Part shown: positions 44,029 through 52,369 of the stretch, one piece after another
How the letters are laid out: the number at the start of each line of letters is the position of its first letter
Position numbering within the stretch: position 1 is the first letter of the stretch
NCBI RefSeq assembly: GCF_022440805.1
Contig: NZ_JAKNTK010000001.1
Location: 4,030,001 to 4,094,000 of the forward strand
Length of the DNA stretch: 64,000 bases
Reading direction: 5' to 3'
Source of the DNA: Holdemania massiliensis
GTDB lineage: Bacteria; Bacillota_I; Bacilli_A; Erysipelotrichales; Erysipelotrichaceae
Position numbers and translations under genes: made by a program
Notes under the pieces: model-generated
What the model was told of the DNA's origin: nothing
Seen by the model: only the letters and a program-made list of their open reading frames with translations
The model's database searches: none

Positions 44029-44871
44029 TCAATCTCCGTTTTTTTTATCGGTCTGGGTAAAGATCCGCTGATACTGCTTCGGCGTCAGTCCGATAAATTC
44101 CTTGAAATAATTGGTGAAATGACTCTGATCCGCAAAACCGGTCATCGCCGCCGCTTCCATCGGCGGAACCCCCTGTTCCAGCAGCTTTTTAGCCCGATCA
44201 ATCCGAATCGTCTGCAGGTAGCGGTACGGCGATACGCCGACCTGTTGAGTAAAACAGCGCAGCAAATAAGACTGACCAAAGCCGGCCATCGCCGCTAAAT
44301 TTTCCAATGTGATATTTTCTTCGCAGTGAGTTTCAATGTATTCACACAGCGACTGAATCTGCGGATTGGGCTGCGGCACTGGACTTTGATCCACGTCTAC
44401 GGCATAGTCCTGCAGCACCTGTTCGATCAAAAAATAAAATGCCTCGGCCTTTTTCAGCTTGGGGGCTCCGCTTAGAATCGCATCATAGACATCCCCGATT
44501 AGCACGGCAATTTCACTTTGCGGCACTACGTTCTGCGTAAACCTTGGCAGCGAATCGCGGCCGGTTATTTCTTTAACGGCTTTCCGCATAATATCCGGAT
44601 TGATATTCACTGCCCGATAATCCAGAATTTCACCGTTAATCGGCGCGCAGTAATGATTATCCCGCGGATTGAACAGAATCAAATCGCCCGCGCTAACGTC
44701 ATATTCCTTTCCCCGGCACCACAGATGCCGTTTTCCGCCTTCAATAAAACCCAGGACATAAAATTCATGAAAATGATTGGGAAACTTCTGAACAATCCCA
44801 CCCAGATTGTACGCTTCAATTTCCAAATCGCGGTCATAATAAACATGCCGCTGTTCCTGTGTTGATGGCAT
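44029..44871 (-). CDS. AraC-family regulator with N-terminal cupin
   Basis: This 280-residue protein has a cupin-type AraC_binding domain at about 10-150 (FPNHFHEFYVLGFIEGGKRH). A C-terminal pair of helix-turn-helix units follows at about 180-275 (ITLENLAAMAGFGQSYLLRC, then GFADQSHFTNYFKEFIGLTP). The ATG at 44871 follows GGAAGGGA; the longer frame to 45003 is not supported. It should control the exporter and DUF2000 genes that follow. Its upstream region is duplicated as the 63-bp repeat at 47221. Confidence 0.9.
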   Translation of the reverse strand: MPSTQEQRHVYYDRDLEIEAYNLGGIVQKFPNHFHEFYVLGFIEGGKRHLWCRGKEYDVSAGDLILFNPRDNHYCAPINGEILDYRAVNINPDIMRKAVKEITGRDSLPRFTQNVVPQSEIAVLIGDVYDAILSGAPKLKKAEAFYFLIEQVLQDYAVDVDQSPVPQPNPQIQSLCEYIETHCEENITLENLAAMAGFGQSYLLRCFTQQVGVSPYRYLQTIRIDRAKKLLEQGVPPMEAAAMTGFADQSHFTNYFKEFIGLTPKQYQRIFTQTDKKNGD

Positions 44872-44904
44872 TCCCTTCCCCCCTTTTTCATTTAAATCTA
44901 TTGT

Positions 44905-44967
44905 ACGCTGTTTCCGGATTTTTTTCTTGAAGGATCTGACACTGAAAAACAGGAAAGGTTTTACTTT
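44905..44967. repeat. 63-bp dispersed repeat, copy A (AraC promoter region)
   Basis: Runs from ACGCTGTTTCC to AGGTTTTACTTT and matches 47221-47283 with about six differences and no gaps. It lies 34 bp upstream of the AraC start codon, so it probably includes that gene's promoter. Confidence 0.8.
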
Positions 44968-44989
44968 TGGCGCTGACTTTTTCAGCACA

Positions 44990-45026
44990 GCTAAAAAAGT
45001 CACCTCTATCCTTAGACGAGATGACT
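44990..45026 (-). terminator. Terminator after the nitroreductase gene
   Basis: AGTCACCTC (44998-45006) and GAGATGACT (45018-45026) with one mismatch, then TTTTTTAGC on the minus strand. Confidence 0.7.
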
Positions 45027-45077
45027 AACTTCTTTTTTAGTTTTTCCGCTTTTCCCTGCAGTCCTTTTAAAAGCTTG

Positions 45078-46028
45078 TTACTTGGTTTCTGCCGTGACTG
45101 TCGGTGCGCTTGTAGCATCCGGCGAAGTTGCGCCGGTCGTTGAATCCGCAGTCGGTGAAATGACTGCTTTCTCTCCAGGATGACCGTCATAAAATGAATA
45201 ATTGGATGGCCGCATATGTTTGGAAGCCGCTGTCATTGCATCTTCACCTTCCGCAACTTTTCCGATAACGACAGCCGCAACCAGTTTCATATTGCCATCT
45301 ACCGGAATATCTTTAATATCTTCCCCATAGCTGTGGACAAATCCCCAACCTCGTTTTAAACCTTTGCCATCGATATACCGCGTTGGATCCGTTTTCGCGG
45401 CTTCTCCATACAGACCGCCGAAAATATGGGTATTATAGCCTAATGCATGAGCGGCAAATTGCAGCCATCCCATCGCAATCCCTGTATCCAAATAGGCGTT
45501 AGTAACACTTTGACTGTAGAAATTACCGACTTCGCTTTCAAGTCCGGTGGTACTGTCAACGTAACTGCCGTAAGGCGTCGCATGTTCTTCCTGAGGCAGA
45601 ATCTTATCCGCATAGAACAGAATTGTTGCCGTTCCCTCCGTAACACTTCTTCCTTTTGCGTTAAACAGCTGATCCCAATAATCCCCGATTACATCAAACT
45701 GATCCTGAACATCCTGCAGAACGACACAGAAAACCTCACTGAATTGAACCGCAAGCTGTGCCATCATTGCGACGTCGCACATCGTTGTCAATTCCTCGGT
45801 TGTGGGCTTATCTTCCGGTTTCTCTGACCAATATCCATTATCTACCGGCATCCAGCTTGTCGGATTGTCTTTCATATACTGGATCAAACCTTTCGGATCA
45901 TAGGCTTGTTCCGTGGTGGTTTTAGGCTGTGGATCAGAACTGCATCCGCTCAGCATTTCAAGGATGGCAGTGGAAAAAGCGGCAGCGGATCCTGCTTTTA
46001 AAAATTGTCTGCGTGAAATCTGATTCAT
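45078..46028 (-). CDS. Tat-exported lipoprotein nitroreductase
   Basis: This 316-residue protein starts MNQISRRQFLKAG, a twin-arginine motif, and has a lipobox LSGC (Cys29). It should be folded with its flavin in the cytoplasm, exported by Tat and lipid-anchored. The rest follows the FMN nitroreductase layout: TMCDVAMMAQLAVQFSEVFC near 75, GIAMGWLQFAAHALGYNT near 180, and a C-terminal MRPSNYSFYDGHPGEK. The ATG at 46028 follows AGGAGGAAA. It is divergent from a LysR gene, which probably controls it. The acceptor is unknown. Confidence 0.8.
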   Translation of the reverse strand: MNQISRRQFLKAGSAAAFSTAILEMLSGCSSDPQPKTTTEQAYDPKGLIQYMKDNPTSWMPVDNGYWSEKPEDKPTTEELTTMCDVAMMAQLAVQFSEVFCVVLQDVQDQFDVIGDYWDQLFNAKGRSVTEGTATILFYADKILPQEEHATPYGSYVDSTTGLESEVGNFYSQSVTNAYLDTGIAMGWLQFAAHALGYNTHIFGGLYGEAAKTDPTRYIDGKGLKRGWGFVHSYGEDIKDIPVDGNMKLVAAVVIGKVAEGEDAMTAASKHMRPSNYSFYDGHPGEKAVISPTADSTTGATSPDATSAPTVTAETK

Positions 46029-46204
46029 TTTGTTTCCTCCTCTATCTGTTGTTTTAATCATACACAACCCTCGATTCCTTTGTGTTTTAAAAATTAAAAC
46101 AAACTTTTAAATATTCACATCTAGTCTTATTGCTTGTTTGTGATTTTACTGATAAGATGGAAATTAACGTTCTTCTTCCACTTCTTATCAGAAAGGAGAG
46201 TCTT

Positions 46205-47089
46205 ATGAACACACGGCAAATTCTATGCTTTTTACAATTAGCAGAAACAAAAAGTTTTTCGGCTGTCGCTGAAAAAATGTTTCTTTCAATTTCCACTGTT
46301 TCTTATCAGCTTCGGCATTTTGAAGAAGAATTAGGCTTTCCCTTATTCTTTCGGGATCAACATTCCGTTACGCTGACGCCTGCCGGTGCGGCCTATGCTG
46401 AAGAACTGCGAAAAATCTATGATATGCACCAGGACGCCATTGAGCGGGCAGCTCAAATTTATCGTGAAAGCCAGACATTGACTGTCGGCTTTACACCCGA
46501 AGTGATATTAAACTGTTATCCTGCCTTGCTTCTGAATTTTCAAAAATGCTGCCCGCAGATACACTTGGATTCCGTTCCCGTCAACATCAGCAGCGGCTGC
46601 GATCCATTGCGTTTTAAAACCGTAGATATGATGTTTACCTATGACTGCTGGGTCAAAAATAATCCTGATTATGAGTTTATTTCGCTGAAACAATCCCAAT
46701 TTTACTGTGTCGTCAACCATGAAGATCCGCTTGCGGTTAAGCCTGAAATTGAACCCCAAGATCTCTCTGGAAAAACGATTATTATTACTACACATAATGA
46801 TCAATGGATACGGGATATCGTTCAGGAAATTGATCAATGCACAGAAAATGTCAATTATTTAGAAATTGAATACTGCAACTTCGCGATTGGCTTTGTCAAG
46901 GCTAATGCCGGAGTTTCTATTTTCCCGTATAAGACCATTCCCGGTGAAAAGAATGACGTATTGTTTATCCCATTTAACCGTAAACGAAAAATCACCTTGG
47001 TTTTAGCTTGGCGAAAAGGGGAATTAAATGAAGTAGGCAAAGCTTTCATTCAGCTATGTCAAACAAAAATGAAGACAATTCAATTTTAA
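46205..47089 (+). CDS. LysR-family transcriptional regulator
   Basis: This 294-residue protein has a LysR helix-turn-helix at about 1-60 (MNTRQILCFLQLAETKSFSA, then LTPAGAAYAEEL). The periplasmic-binding-like effector domain extends from about 85. The ATG at 46205 follows AAAGGAGAG. It is transcribed away from the nitroreductase lipoprotein, the standard arrangement for a LysR protein and its target. The 176-bp region between them must hold both promoters. Confidence 0.92.
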   Translation: MNTRQILCFLQLAETKSFSAVAEKMFLSISTVSYQLRHFEEELGFPLFFRDQHSVTLTPAGAAYAEELRKIYDMHQDAIERAAQIYRESQTLTVGFTPEVILNCYPALLLNFQKCCPQIHLDSVPVNISSGCDPLRFKTVDMMFTYDCWVKNNPDYEFISLKQSQFYCVVNHEDPLAVKPEIEPQDLSGKTIIITTHNDQWIRDIVQEIDQCTENVNYLEIEYCNFAIGFVKANAGVSIFPYKTIPGEKNDVLFIPFNRKRKITLVLAWRKGELNEVGKAFIQLCQTKMKTIQF

Positions 47090-47107
47090 GCTGAGTCTTT
47101 CTTCTTC

Positions 47108-47210
47108 GATAAATTTATTCCGCCAACAAATTATTTTATAGAATTCAGATATTCATTCTTTAAATAAAGATCCCCACCTTGAAAGTCATTGAAATATGCA
47201 AATGATCATG
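47108..47210 (-). pseudogene. Degraded homologue of the fragment at 50100-50222 (left scar)
   Basis: About 100 bp resemble 50093-50200: both contain CAACAAATTATT and TCTTTAAATAA at matching positions, at roughly 70 percent identity by eye. On the minus strand it reads NDFQGGDLYLKNEYLNSIK before a stop, with frame damage, against SDFQGKEALFKDLLSEFVEN in the other copy. Confidence 0.5.
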
Positions 47211-47220
47211 AGTTCATTGA

Positions 47221-47283
47221 ACGCTGTTTCCTGACTCTTTTCATGTAGGATCTAACACTGAAAAACAGGAAAGGTTTTACTTT
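47221..47283. repeat. 63-bp dispersed repeat, copy B
   Basis: Second copy of 44905-44967, same orientation and length. It abuts the degraded scar at 47108-47210 and lies 80 bp before the XRE gene. Confidence 0.8.
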
Positions 47284-47308
47284 AATCTTATTTAAATTAA
47301 AAATACTC

Positions 47309-47338
47309 TTGGCTTTTTGAATAGTAAATGTCTATGAT
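47309..47338 (+). promoter_or_regulatory. Possible promoter of the XRE-TPR gene
   Basis: TTGGCT (47309-47314) and TATGAT (47333-47338) with 18-bp spacing, 25 bp before the ATG. Confidence 0.45.
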
Positions 47339-47362
47339 AGATTTGGAAAGGATGAATTTATT

Positions 47363-48583
47363 ATGGAAGAAAGATTGAGTTATTACTTTGGCGGAGAATT
47401 AAGAAAACTTAGAGAAAAAGCTGGGTTTTCACTAAAACAATTATCAAAAATATCTTCTGTTGATAAAGGCTACCTTAGCCGAATCGAAAATCAATTACGG
47501 AGTCCTTCTGATTCTCTTCTAGCCCATCTTTATCAATCCTTAAATTATAATTTGATTATTGAGGACTTTGTTTTATCTGATTTAGAAAAAAAATTAAATT
47601 ATTTATATCGGGATCTTGTCTATGATAATCCAATAGAAGAAAAAGCTACTGACGATCTTTTTGAATATCATTTTGATTCCTATATCTATTCACCCTTAAT
47701 TATAAAATTTTATTTAATTTACTATGTTTGGCTGGTTACGAAGAAGCATGATATTCCGCTTATTTTAAAAATAGAAGATCGACTCAATGAGTTAAATCAA
47801 AAAATTAAATTCTATCCGCAAGAGTTGCAAATATTTCTAGACTATCAAGGAGTACGCTACAAAAATGAAAACAACTTCAAGAAAGCCATAACTTTTTTTG
47901 AAAGAGCAAAAGATTTAGGTAAATATCCCTATTCATTTGGAATGGTATGTTATCACTTGGGTATCGCTTATGATCGATCCAGCAGGATTGTTGAAGCTAT
48001 TGATATCCAAAAAACAGCTTTAGCTTGTTTCATTGAAGAAGGTAATCATAAACGACAGCTATATACCAAAACACATATTGCAAATACTTATTCCCAATAT
48101 GGCAATTACGAACAAGCAGATCTATGGTATAAGCAACTATTAAATAATTGTAATAACAATGAGATCTATGAAAGAATCAAAAGAAACTTAATATGGAACA
48201 ATATTAAAAGAAAAGTTTACAGCGAAGCCTTAGAATTACTGCTTAATACACAGGAATCCAATTTTACCTCTTTATCCTATTATTTACTTATACTCTGTTT
48301 CTACAAACTTCATGACTATAAAAGCGCGATGTCATGGATACATAAAGGGAAAGAAGAAAGCATCCATGATCTTATTACATACAGTAAGATAGATACGATT
48401 GAGAAATTAATTATTTATGATGATAATCCAAACTTAATCATTCAGCATTTAGAAGAAACATATCGACAACTAAATCCATGTTTGGATATCGAAGGCAAAC
48501 AATTTTATCTACAATTACTTATAGATATTTATGAAAAACAAAATCGTTTAGATAAAGCTTTTTATTATCAAAAACAGCTTTAA
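47363..48583 (+). CDS. XRE-family regulator with TPR-like repeats (Rgg/PlcR-type)
   Basis: This 406-residue protein has an XRE helix-turn-helix at about 9-62 (LRKLREKAGFSLKQLSKISS, then GYLSRIENQLRSPS). A long helical C-terminal region has TPR-type repeats, for example near 175-200 (AITFFERAKDLGKYPYSFGM) and 210-235. The layout is that of peptide-sensing RRNPP/Rgg-like regulators. I saw no small signal-peptide gene next to it. It is very AT-rich compared with the window and precedes an ABC transporter it probably controls. The ATG follows AAAGGATG. Confidence 0.82.
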   Translation: MEERLSYYFGGELRKLREKAGFSLKQLSKISSVDKGYLSRIENQLRSPSDSLLAHLYQSLNYNLIIEDFVLSDLEKKLNYLYRDLVYDNPIEEKATDDLFEYHFDSYIYSPLIIKFYLIYYVWLVTKKHDIPLILKIEDRLNELNQKIKFYPQELQIFLDYQGVRYKNENNFKKAITFFERAKDLGKYPYSFGMVCYHLGIAYDRSSRIVEAIDIQKTALACFIEEGNHKRQLYTKTHIANTYSQYGNYEQADLWYKQLLNNCNNNEIYERIKRNLIWNNIKRKVYSEALELLLNTQESNFTSLSYYLLILCFYKLHDYKSAMSWIHKGKEESIHDLITYSKIDTIEKLIIYDDNPNLIIQHLEETYRQLNPCLDIEGKQFYLQLLIDIYEKQNRLDKAFYYQKQL

Positions 48584-48647
48584 TAGCGTTGCCTAGATTA
48601 TCCCAAAACAGGCGTTTTTCGCTAGAAACAAGGCAACCCCCTCCCTC

Positions 48648-48676
48648 TTGTAAAAGAATTTTTCACCCTCTATAAT
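48648..48676 (+). promoter_or_regulatory. Promoter of the AT-rich ABC transporter genes
   Basis: TTGTAA (48648-48653) and a consensus TATAAT (48671-48676) with 17-bp spacing. Just upstream an inverted repeat, GTTGCCT (48588-48594) and AGGCAAC (48631-48637), could be the regulator site. Confidence 0.7.
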
Positions 48677-48699
48677 TTTTATATAAAGAGGTGGTCAAG

Positions 48700-49395
48700 T
48701 TGTCATCCCTGGAATTAAATCACGTTTCTTTTACATATAAGAAAACAGAAGTACTCCATGATTTTTCTTATCGTTTTGAAAGAGGAAAAATATATGCTCT
48801 CCTTGGTCACAATGGCGCTGGTAAAACAACACTGCTTCGATTGATATTAAATGTTCTGAAATTAAAGCAAGGAACAATCTCATTTGAAGGAGATCCACTC
48901 TTATCCTACGCACCTGATTCCGGAGGGTTGTTTGATTTCCTAACCGTAGAAGAAAATATAAAAATTTTTCTATTACTAAATTCTAGCAAGAAAAGCAACA
49001 ACCTTGAATTTATCTCTTATGAAATACGAAAGTGGAGATTGTTTGAGAAACAGAAAACACAGGTGCGCTACCTTTCTCAAGGTCAAAAGCAACGATTAAG
49101 CTTAATGATTTCTGTTTTGAATAATCCTGATTTTCTCTTGATGGATGAGCCAACCAATGGAATTGATATTGTTTCTCAAGAGTTATTAAGCAACTCTTTG
49201 ACTTATTATAAGAGCTTAGGGAAATGTATAATCCTGGCTTCTCATGATATCAATATGATCGAAAAGATCAGTGATGAGATAATTATCTTAAAAGATGGCA
49301 GGCTCGTTTATTCAAAAGCAACTGATAGCATTGATAATATTATGTCAATTTACAAGCAATACACTGGAGGACCAATCTCAGATGATGGTTATTAA
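48700..49395 (+). CDS. ABC transporter ATP-binding protein
   Basis: This 231-residue ATPase has Walker A GHNGAGKTT (36-44), signature LSQGQ (125-129) and Walker B FLLMDEPTNGID (145-156). The compact single-domain form is that of bacteriocin-immunity or lantibiotic-type exporters. The start is probably TTG at 48700, which has AGAGGTGG at proper spacing; GTG at 48691 would lie inside that ribosome site. It is transcribed with the permease gene that overlaps its 3' end. Confidence 0.88.
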   Translation: MSSLELNHVSFTYKKTEVLHDFSYRFERGKIYALLGHNGAGKTTLLRLILNVLKLKQGTISFEGDPLLSYAPDSGGLFDFLTVEENIKIFLLLNSSKKSNNLEFISYEIRKWRLFEKQKTQVRYLSQGQKQRLSLMISVLNNPDFLLMDEPTNGIDIVSQELLSNSLTYYKSLGKCIILASHDINMIEKISDEIIILKDGRLVYSKATDSIDNIMSIYKQYTGGPISDDGY

Positions 49396-50053
49396 AGCGC
49401 TGATTTTAAAAGACTTTTACGAATATCGTAATAACCCTGTTAAAGTAGGAAGTACCTTTTTACTGATGACGATTATCCCAATCTTGTTATTTAATTTTTT
49501 TGGTCTCTCTGAATTCTACTTAAAGGACATGAGAAAATTTGAAGAATTGATCATTATCATCTATATAGCATTAATTTATACGGAAACCACTCTGTTTCAA
49601 ACCAGAAGAGCAATTAACTGCGGTATTTTTGAAAAATTCTTTATTCATTCCCAAATTAAAAGAATTGACATTTTAATAAGCAAATATTTAACTAATCTAA
49701 TAATTTCGATCCTAGCATTGATTTTCATCCTATTTTCCAATGCAATTATAAGTATTTTTATAGAGGAAGCAATTTATTTCTCTATCCGTGTCAGCTTCAT
49801 CTTCCAATTAATTCTAGGATGTGGCATTGGCACATGCTTAGCCTTTATCTGTTCCATAGTTATTCATGATGAGAAAAACATCGCAATATATCTATTTGTG
49901 CTCGTATCCTTTTATTTTGGATATTACAAACTCTTAGAGTTTTTGAAAATTCCTAATGGCATCATTGAATATATCGGTTTAGGTTGTATCACTTGTTTAT
50001 TATGTTTTTGTGTACTGGTTTTGTTTCGGCAAAATCAATTCATACGAAAATAA
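49382..50053 (+). CDS. ABC transporter permease, partner of the preceding ATPase
   Basis: This 223-residue protein has six hydrophobic segments and ends in a short basic tail (LFRQNQFIRK). It starts MMVIKALILKDFYEYRNNPV, a typical short cytoplasmic start of ABC-2-type permeases. The ATG at 49382 has GGAGG 11 bases upstream and overlaps the ATPase gene by 14 bp; a longer frame from 49295 is rejected. Sequence similarity to known permeases is weak, so the substrate is open. Confidence 0.78.
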   Translation: MMVIKALILKDFYEYRNNPVKVGSTFLLMTIIPILLFNFFGLSEFYLKDMRKFEELIIIIYIALIYTETTLFQTRRAINCGIFEKFFIHSQIKRIDILISKYLTNLIISILALIFILFSNAIISIFIEEAIYFSIRVSFIFQLILGCGIGTCLAFICSIVIHDEKNIAIYLFVLVSFYFGYYKLLEFLKIPNGIIEYIGLGCITCLLCFCVLVLFRQNQFIRK

Positions 50054-50099
50054 GATGCTAAACTAGCAACTGTATGCTAAGCCTTTTTCACCGATCTAT

Positions 50100-50222
50100 T
50101 TATTTCGTCAACAAATTATTCTCTACAAACTCAGATAATAAATCTTTAAATAACGCTTCTTTTCCTTGAAAATCACTAATACAAAATTCCAGCAAATCAT
50201 CGTCCAGATAATCAATAAAATT
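50100..50222 (-). pseudogene. C-terminal gene fragment (right scar)
   Basis: On the minus strand, after a TAA, 40 codons read NFIDYLDDDLLEFCISDFQG and continue to EFVENNLLTK and a stop. The clean codon pattern shows a real protein end whose 5' part is gone. A more decayed relative lies at 47108-47210, on the other side of the AT-rich island. Confidence 0.5.
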
Positions 50223-50249
50223 TTAGATAAAACATATACAGTTTTTCCT

Positions 50250-50290
50250 GTAATTCATCCCATCGCCTATAGAGATGGGGGATGAATTAC
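50250..50290. repeat. Large imperfect hairpin, possible IS200/IS605-type end
   Basis: GTAATTCATCCCATC (50250-50264) pairs with GATGGGGGATGAATTAC (50274-50290) except for a two-G bulge. It lacks a T tract in either direction, so it is not a terminator. The ATTCATCCC...GGGATGAAT form followed by TCAC recalls terminal hairpins of IS200/IS605-group elements, but no transposase or TnpB gene is present. Confidence 0.4.
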
Positions 50291-50315
50291 TCACGATGTA
50301 TTAAACACTGATTTT

Positions 50316-50355
50316 ATAAAACAAAAACCGATCTGCTGACCGGTTTCTGTTTTAT
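50316..50355. terminator. Bidirectional terminator
   Basis: ATAAAACAAAAACCG (50316-50330) and CGGTTTCTGTTTTAT (50341-50355) pair almost fully. On the minus strand it can end the MATE transcript. Confidence 0.65.
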
Positions 50356-50465
50356 TCTATTTTTTGACGAACTTCATTGCCATTGGGTTTTCAGCCGGAC
50401 AGTGCGGGATCTGTATCGAAAGGGAGGATCGCTGCAAATCCCTTAACTGGCCGCTTACGGGTTCA

Positions 50466-51848
50466 TTAAGAACCGGAGGTTAATAATTTTCGGGTTTTCC
50501 ACTTTCCGCTGAAATAATATGCCATGCAGATCAAACAAGGAATGATTCGGGAACAAGCAACACCCCACCACAGACCTTGATAACCCATCTGAAAGAGATT
50601 GACGAAGATCAGGCTTAGACCGATTTTACAAACGACACCGTCCAGGATGCCGATCGCAAAGCCGAGTTCAACAAAACCGCATCCGGTAACCATCGCCTGA
50701 AAAGCTCCGATAACCGCAGAAACGATGAAGTGAAGAATGAAGATTCGTAAGAAGGTAACGCCCAGATCCAAAACCTGCGGATCGTTGGTAAAGATACCGA
50801 AGATTAGTTTCGGGCAGAACAGACAAAGCAAGCTCGTCACCGCTGCGCAGACCAACGTACAGCCTAACGTATAGATTGTTGTTTTCCCGGCACGTTCCAC
50901 TTTTCGGGCGCCCAGATTCTGTCCCACCATGGAGGCGGAAGCGGTATCGACTCCCTGAACAAAGACTTCCAGGAATTTCTGCAGCTTGTTGCCGATACTG
51001 TTTGTGCTGGAAACAACCACGCCGTAAGAATTGGCCGTCGAATTGACCCACAGCATCGAGAACCGTACCAATAAACTGCGGACTACCTGCGGAATGCCCA
51101 ACTTAATAATCACGCGCATGACCTCGCCATCCAGCTTAAAATAAGATAGCTTCGGTTCAAAATCAAATTTTTCCCGATTCCGGATCATGAAGATCAGCGC
51201 TGCACCGAAGGAGCCTACCTGCGCCAATACTGTCGCAATCGCGGTCCCGGCCGCTTCCATATGGAATCCAGCAACCAGCACCACATCCAGGAAGATATTA
51301 ATCACGGCCGCGACAAGAATAAAGATCAATGGCCGCTTGGATTCCCCCATTCCCCGCAGAATACCGCAAACGGCATAATATCCGAAAATAAAAGGAAAAC
51401 CGATCGCCGTTATGACCATGTAGGCGCTTGCCTGATCCATGGCTTCCTGAGGACAGTTGATCATATTTAAAATAGACGTGTGGAAGAAAATCGCGACGAC
51501 AGCCAATACGACTGAAATCAAAATCATAAAACTCAGCAGCGTGCCGACGGTTTTCTTGATCTTCCCCTCATCGCCTGCGCCAAACAGCTGTGAAATATAA
51601 ATCTGGCCGGCTGTGGAAAATCCCATCGCAACCGGTGCCACCAGATCGGCAATTTCGCCGCCGGTGTTGACACCGATTGTACCTAAAGTCCCGACATATT
51701 GCCCAATGACGGCCAGATCCACCATGGAATATAATTGCTGAACAAGATTGGTCAAAACAATTGGAATCGCAAAAATTAACAGACATCGCAGAATGGATCC
51801 TTCCGTCAGATTCATTCCGACTTTCGCTTTTTTTACTGCCTGTGTCAC
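50466..51848 (-). CDS. MATE-family exporter
   Basis: This 460-residue protein has twelve hydrophobic segments in the MATE layout: LLIFAIPIVLTNLVQQLYSM near the start and ILRGMGESKRPLIFI in the middle. It is related to the other MATE gene at 29274. The start is probably GTG at 51848, eight bases after GGGAGGTG. The ATG codons at 51872 and 51866 lie before or within that site. Monocistronic; substrate unknown. Confidence 0.88.
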   Translation of the reverse strand: MTQAVKKAKVGMNLTEGSILRCLLIFAIPIVLTNLVQQLYSMVDLAVIGQYVGTLGTIGVNTGGEIADLVAPVAMGFSTAGQIYISQLFGAGDEGKIKKTVGTLLSFMILISVVLAVVAIFFHTSILNMINCPQEAMDQASAYMVITAIGFPFIFGYYAVCGILRGMGESKRPLIFILVAAVINIFLDVVLVAGFHMEAAGTAIATVLAQVGSFGAALIFMIRNREKFDFEPKLSYFKLDGEVMRVIIKLGIPQVVRSLLVRFSMLWVNSTANSYGVVVSSTNSIGNKLQKFLEVFVQGVDTASASMVGQNLGARKVERAGKTTIYTLGCTLVCAAVTSLLCLFCPKLIFGIFTNDPQVLDLGVTFLRIFILHFIVSAVIGAFQAMVTGCGFVELGFAIGILDGVVCKIGLSLIFVNLFQMGYQGLWWGVACSRIIPCLICMAYYFSGKWKTRKLLTSGS

Positions 51849-52369
51849 AAATGAAACACCTCCCATAAACATGCCTATTTTATCAAGATTCCACTTTCTT
51901 AAAATTTCAATAAGTAATCAATCATTACCACGAAATTAGAAATTTTCAAAATCGACAGGAATGCGGGATTGTTCTGATCTGGACTTGTTTTCCTCATTGT
52001 GGTCATTGTCTTGCGATATTTTCCCGCTTTTTTCTTCCGTGTTTGTTCGCCGGAAAAGTCCCTGAAAACTTCAAGATCATCACTCCAGGTCCATAAGCTT
52101 CCGGAAGTATTGTGTATTTCATCCTCTTTGGAAAGTGATTATAATGAAAATAACAAACAGAACACCGTCTCGGAAAATGCCGCTGATTGATCTTCAATCC
52201 ATGGGATGAAACGAGGATTATCGGAAGGATCGGCATGCTGTTTCCGTGCTCTTCCAAATCAGGAAACGGATGAAACAGGTTCCTATTTTTCAGTTTGGAT
52301 CTTGACGCATCCCCCGTTGGATTCAGGATTAAACGGCTCGACCGTTATTATAGAAGGAGGATTCTTACC
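51849..52369. other. Intergenic region, no gene seen
   Basis: About 520 bp between divergent genes. Short open frames exist on both strands, but none has a ribosome site or recognisable product. A good ribosome site (AAGGAGG) for the next gene ends the region. Confidence 0.45.

Noticed and set aside
52003..52257. Minus-strand 84-codon frame in the gap before the ceramidase-like gene
   Set aside because: No ribosome site and no resemblance to any protein. It is probably chance.
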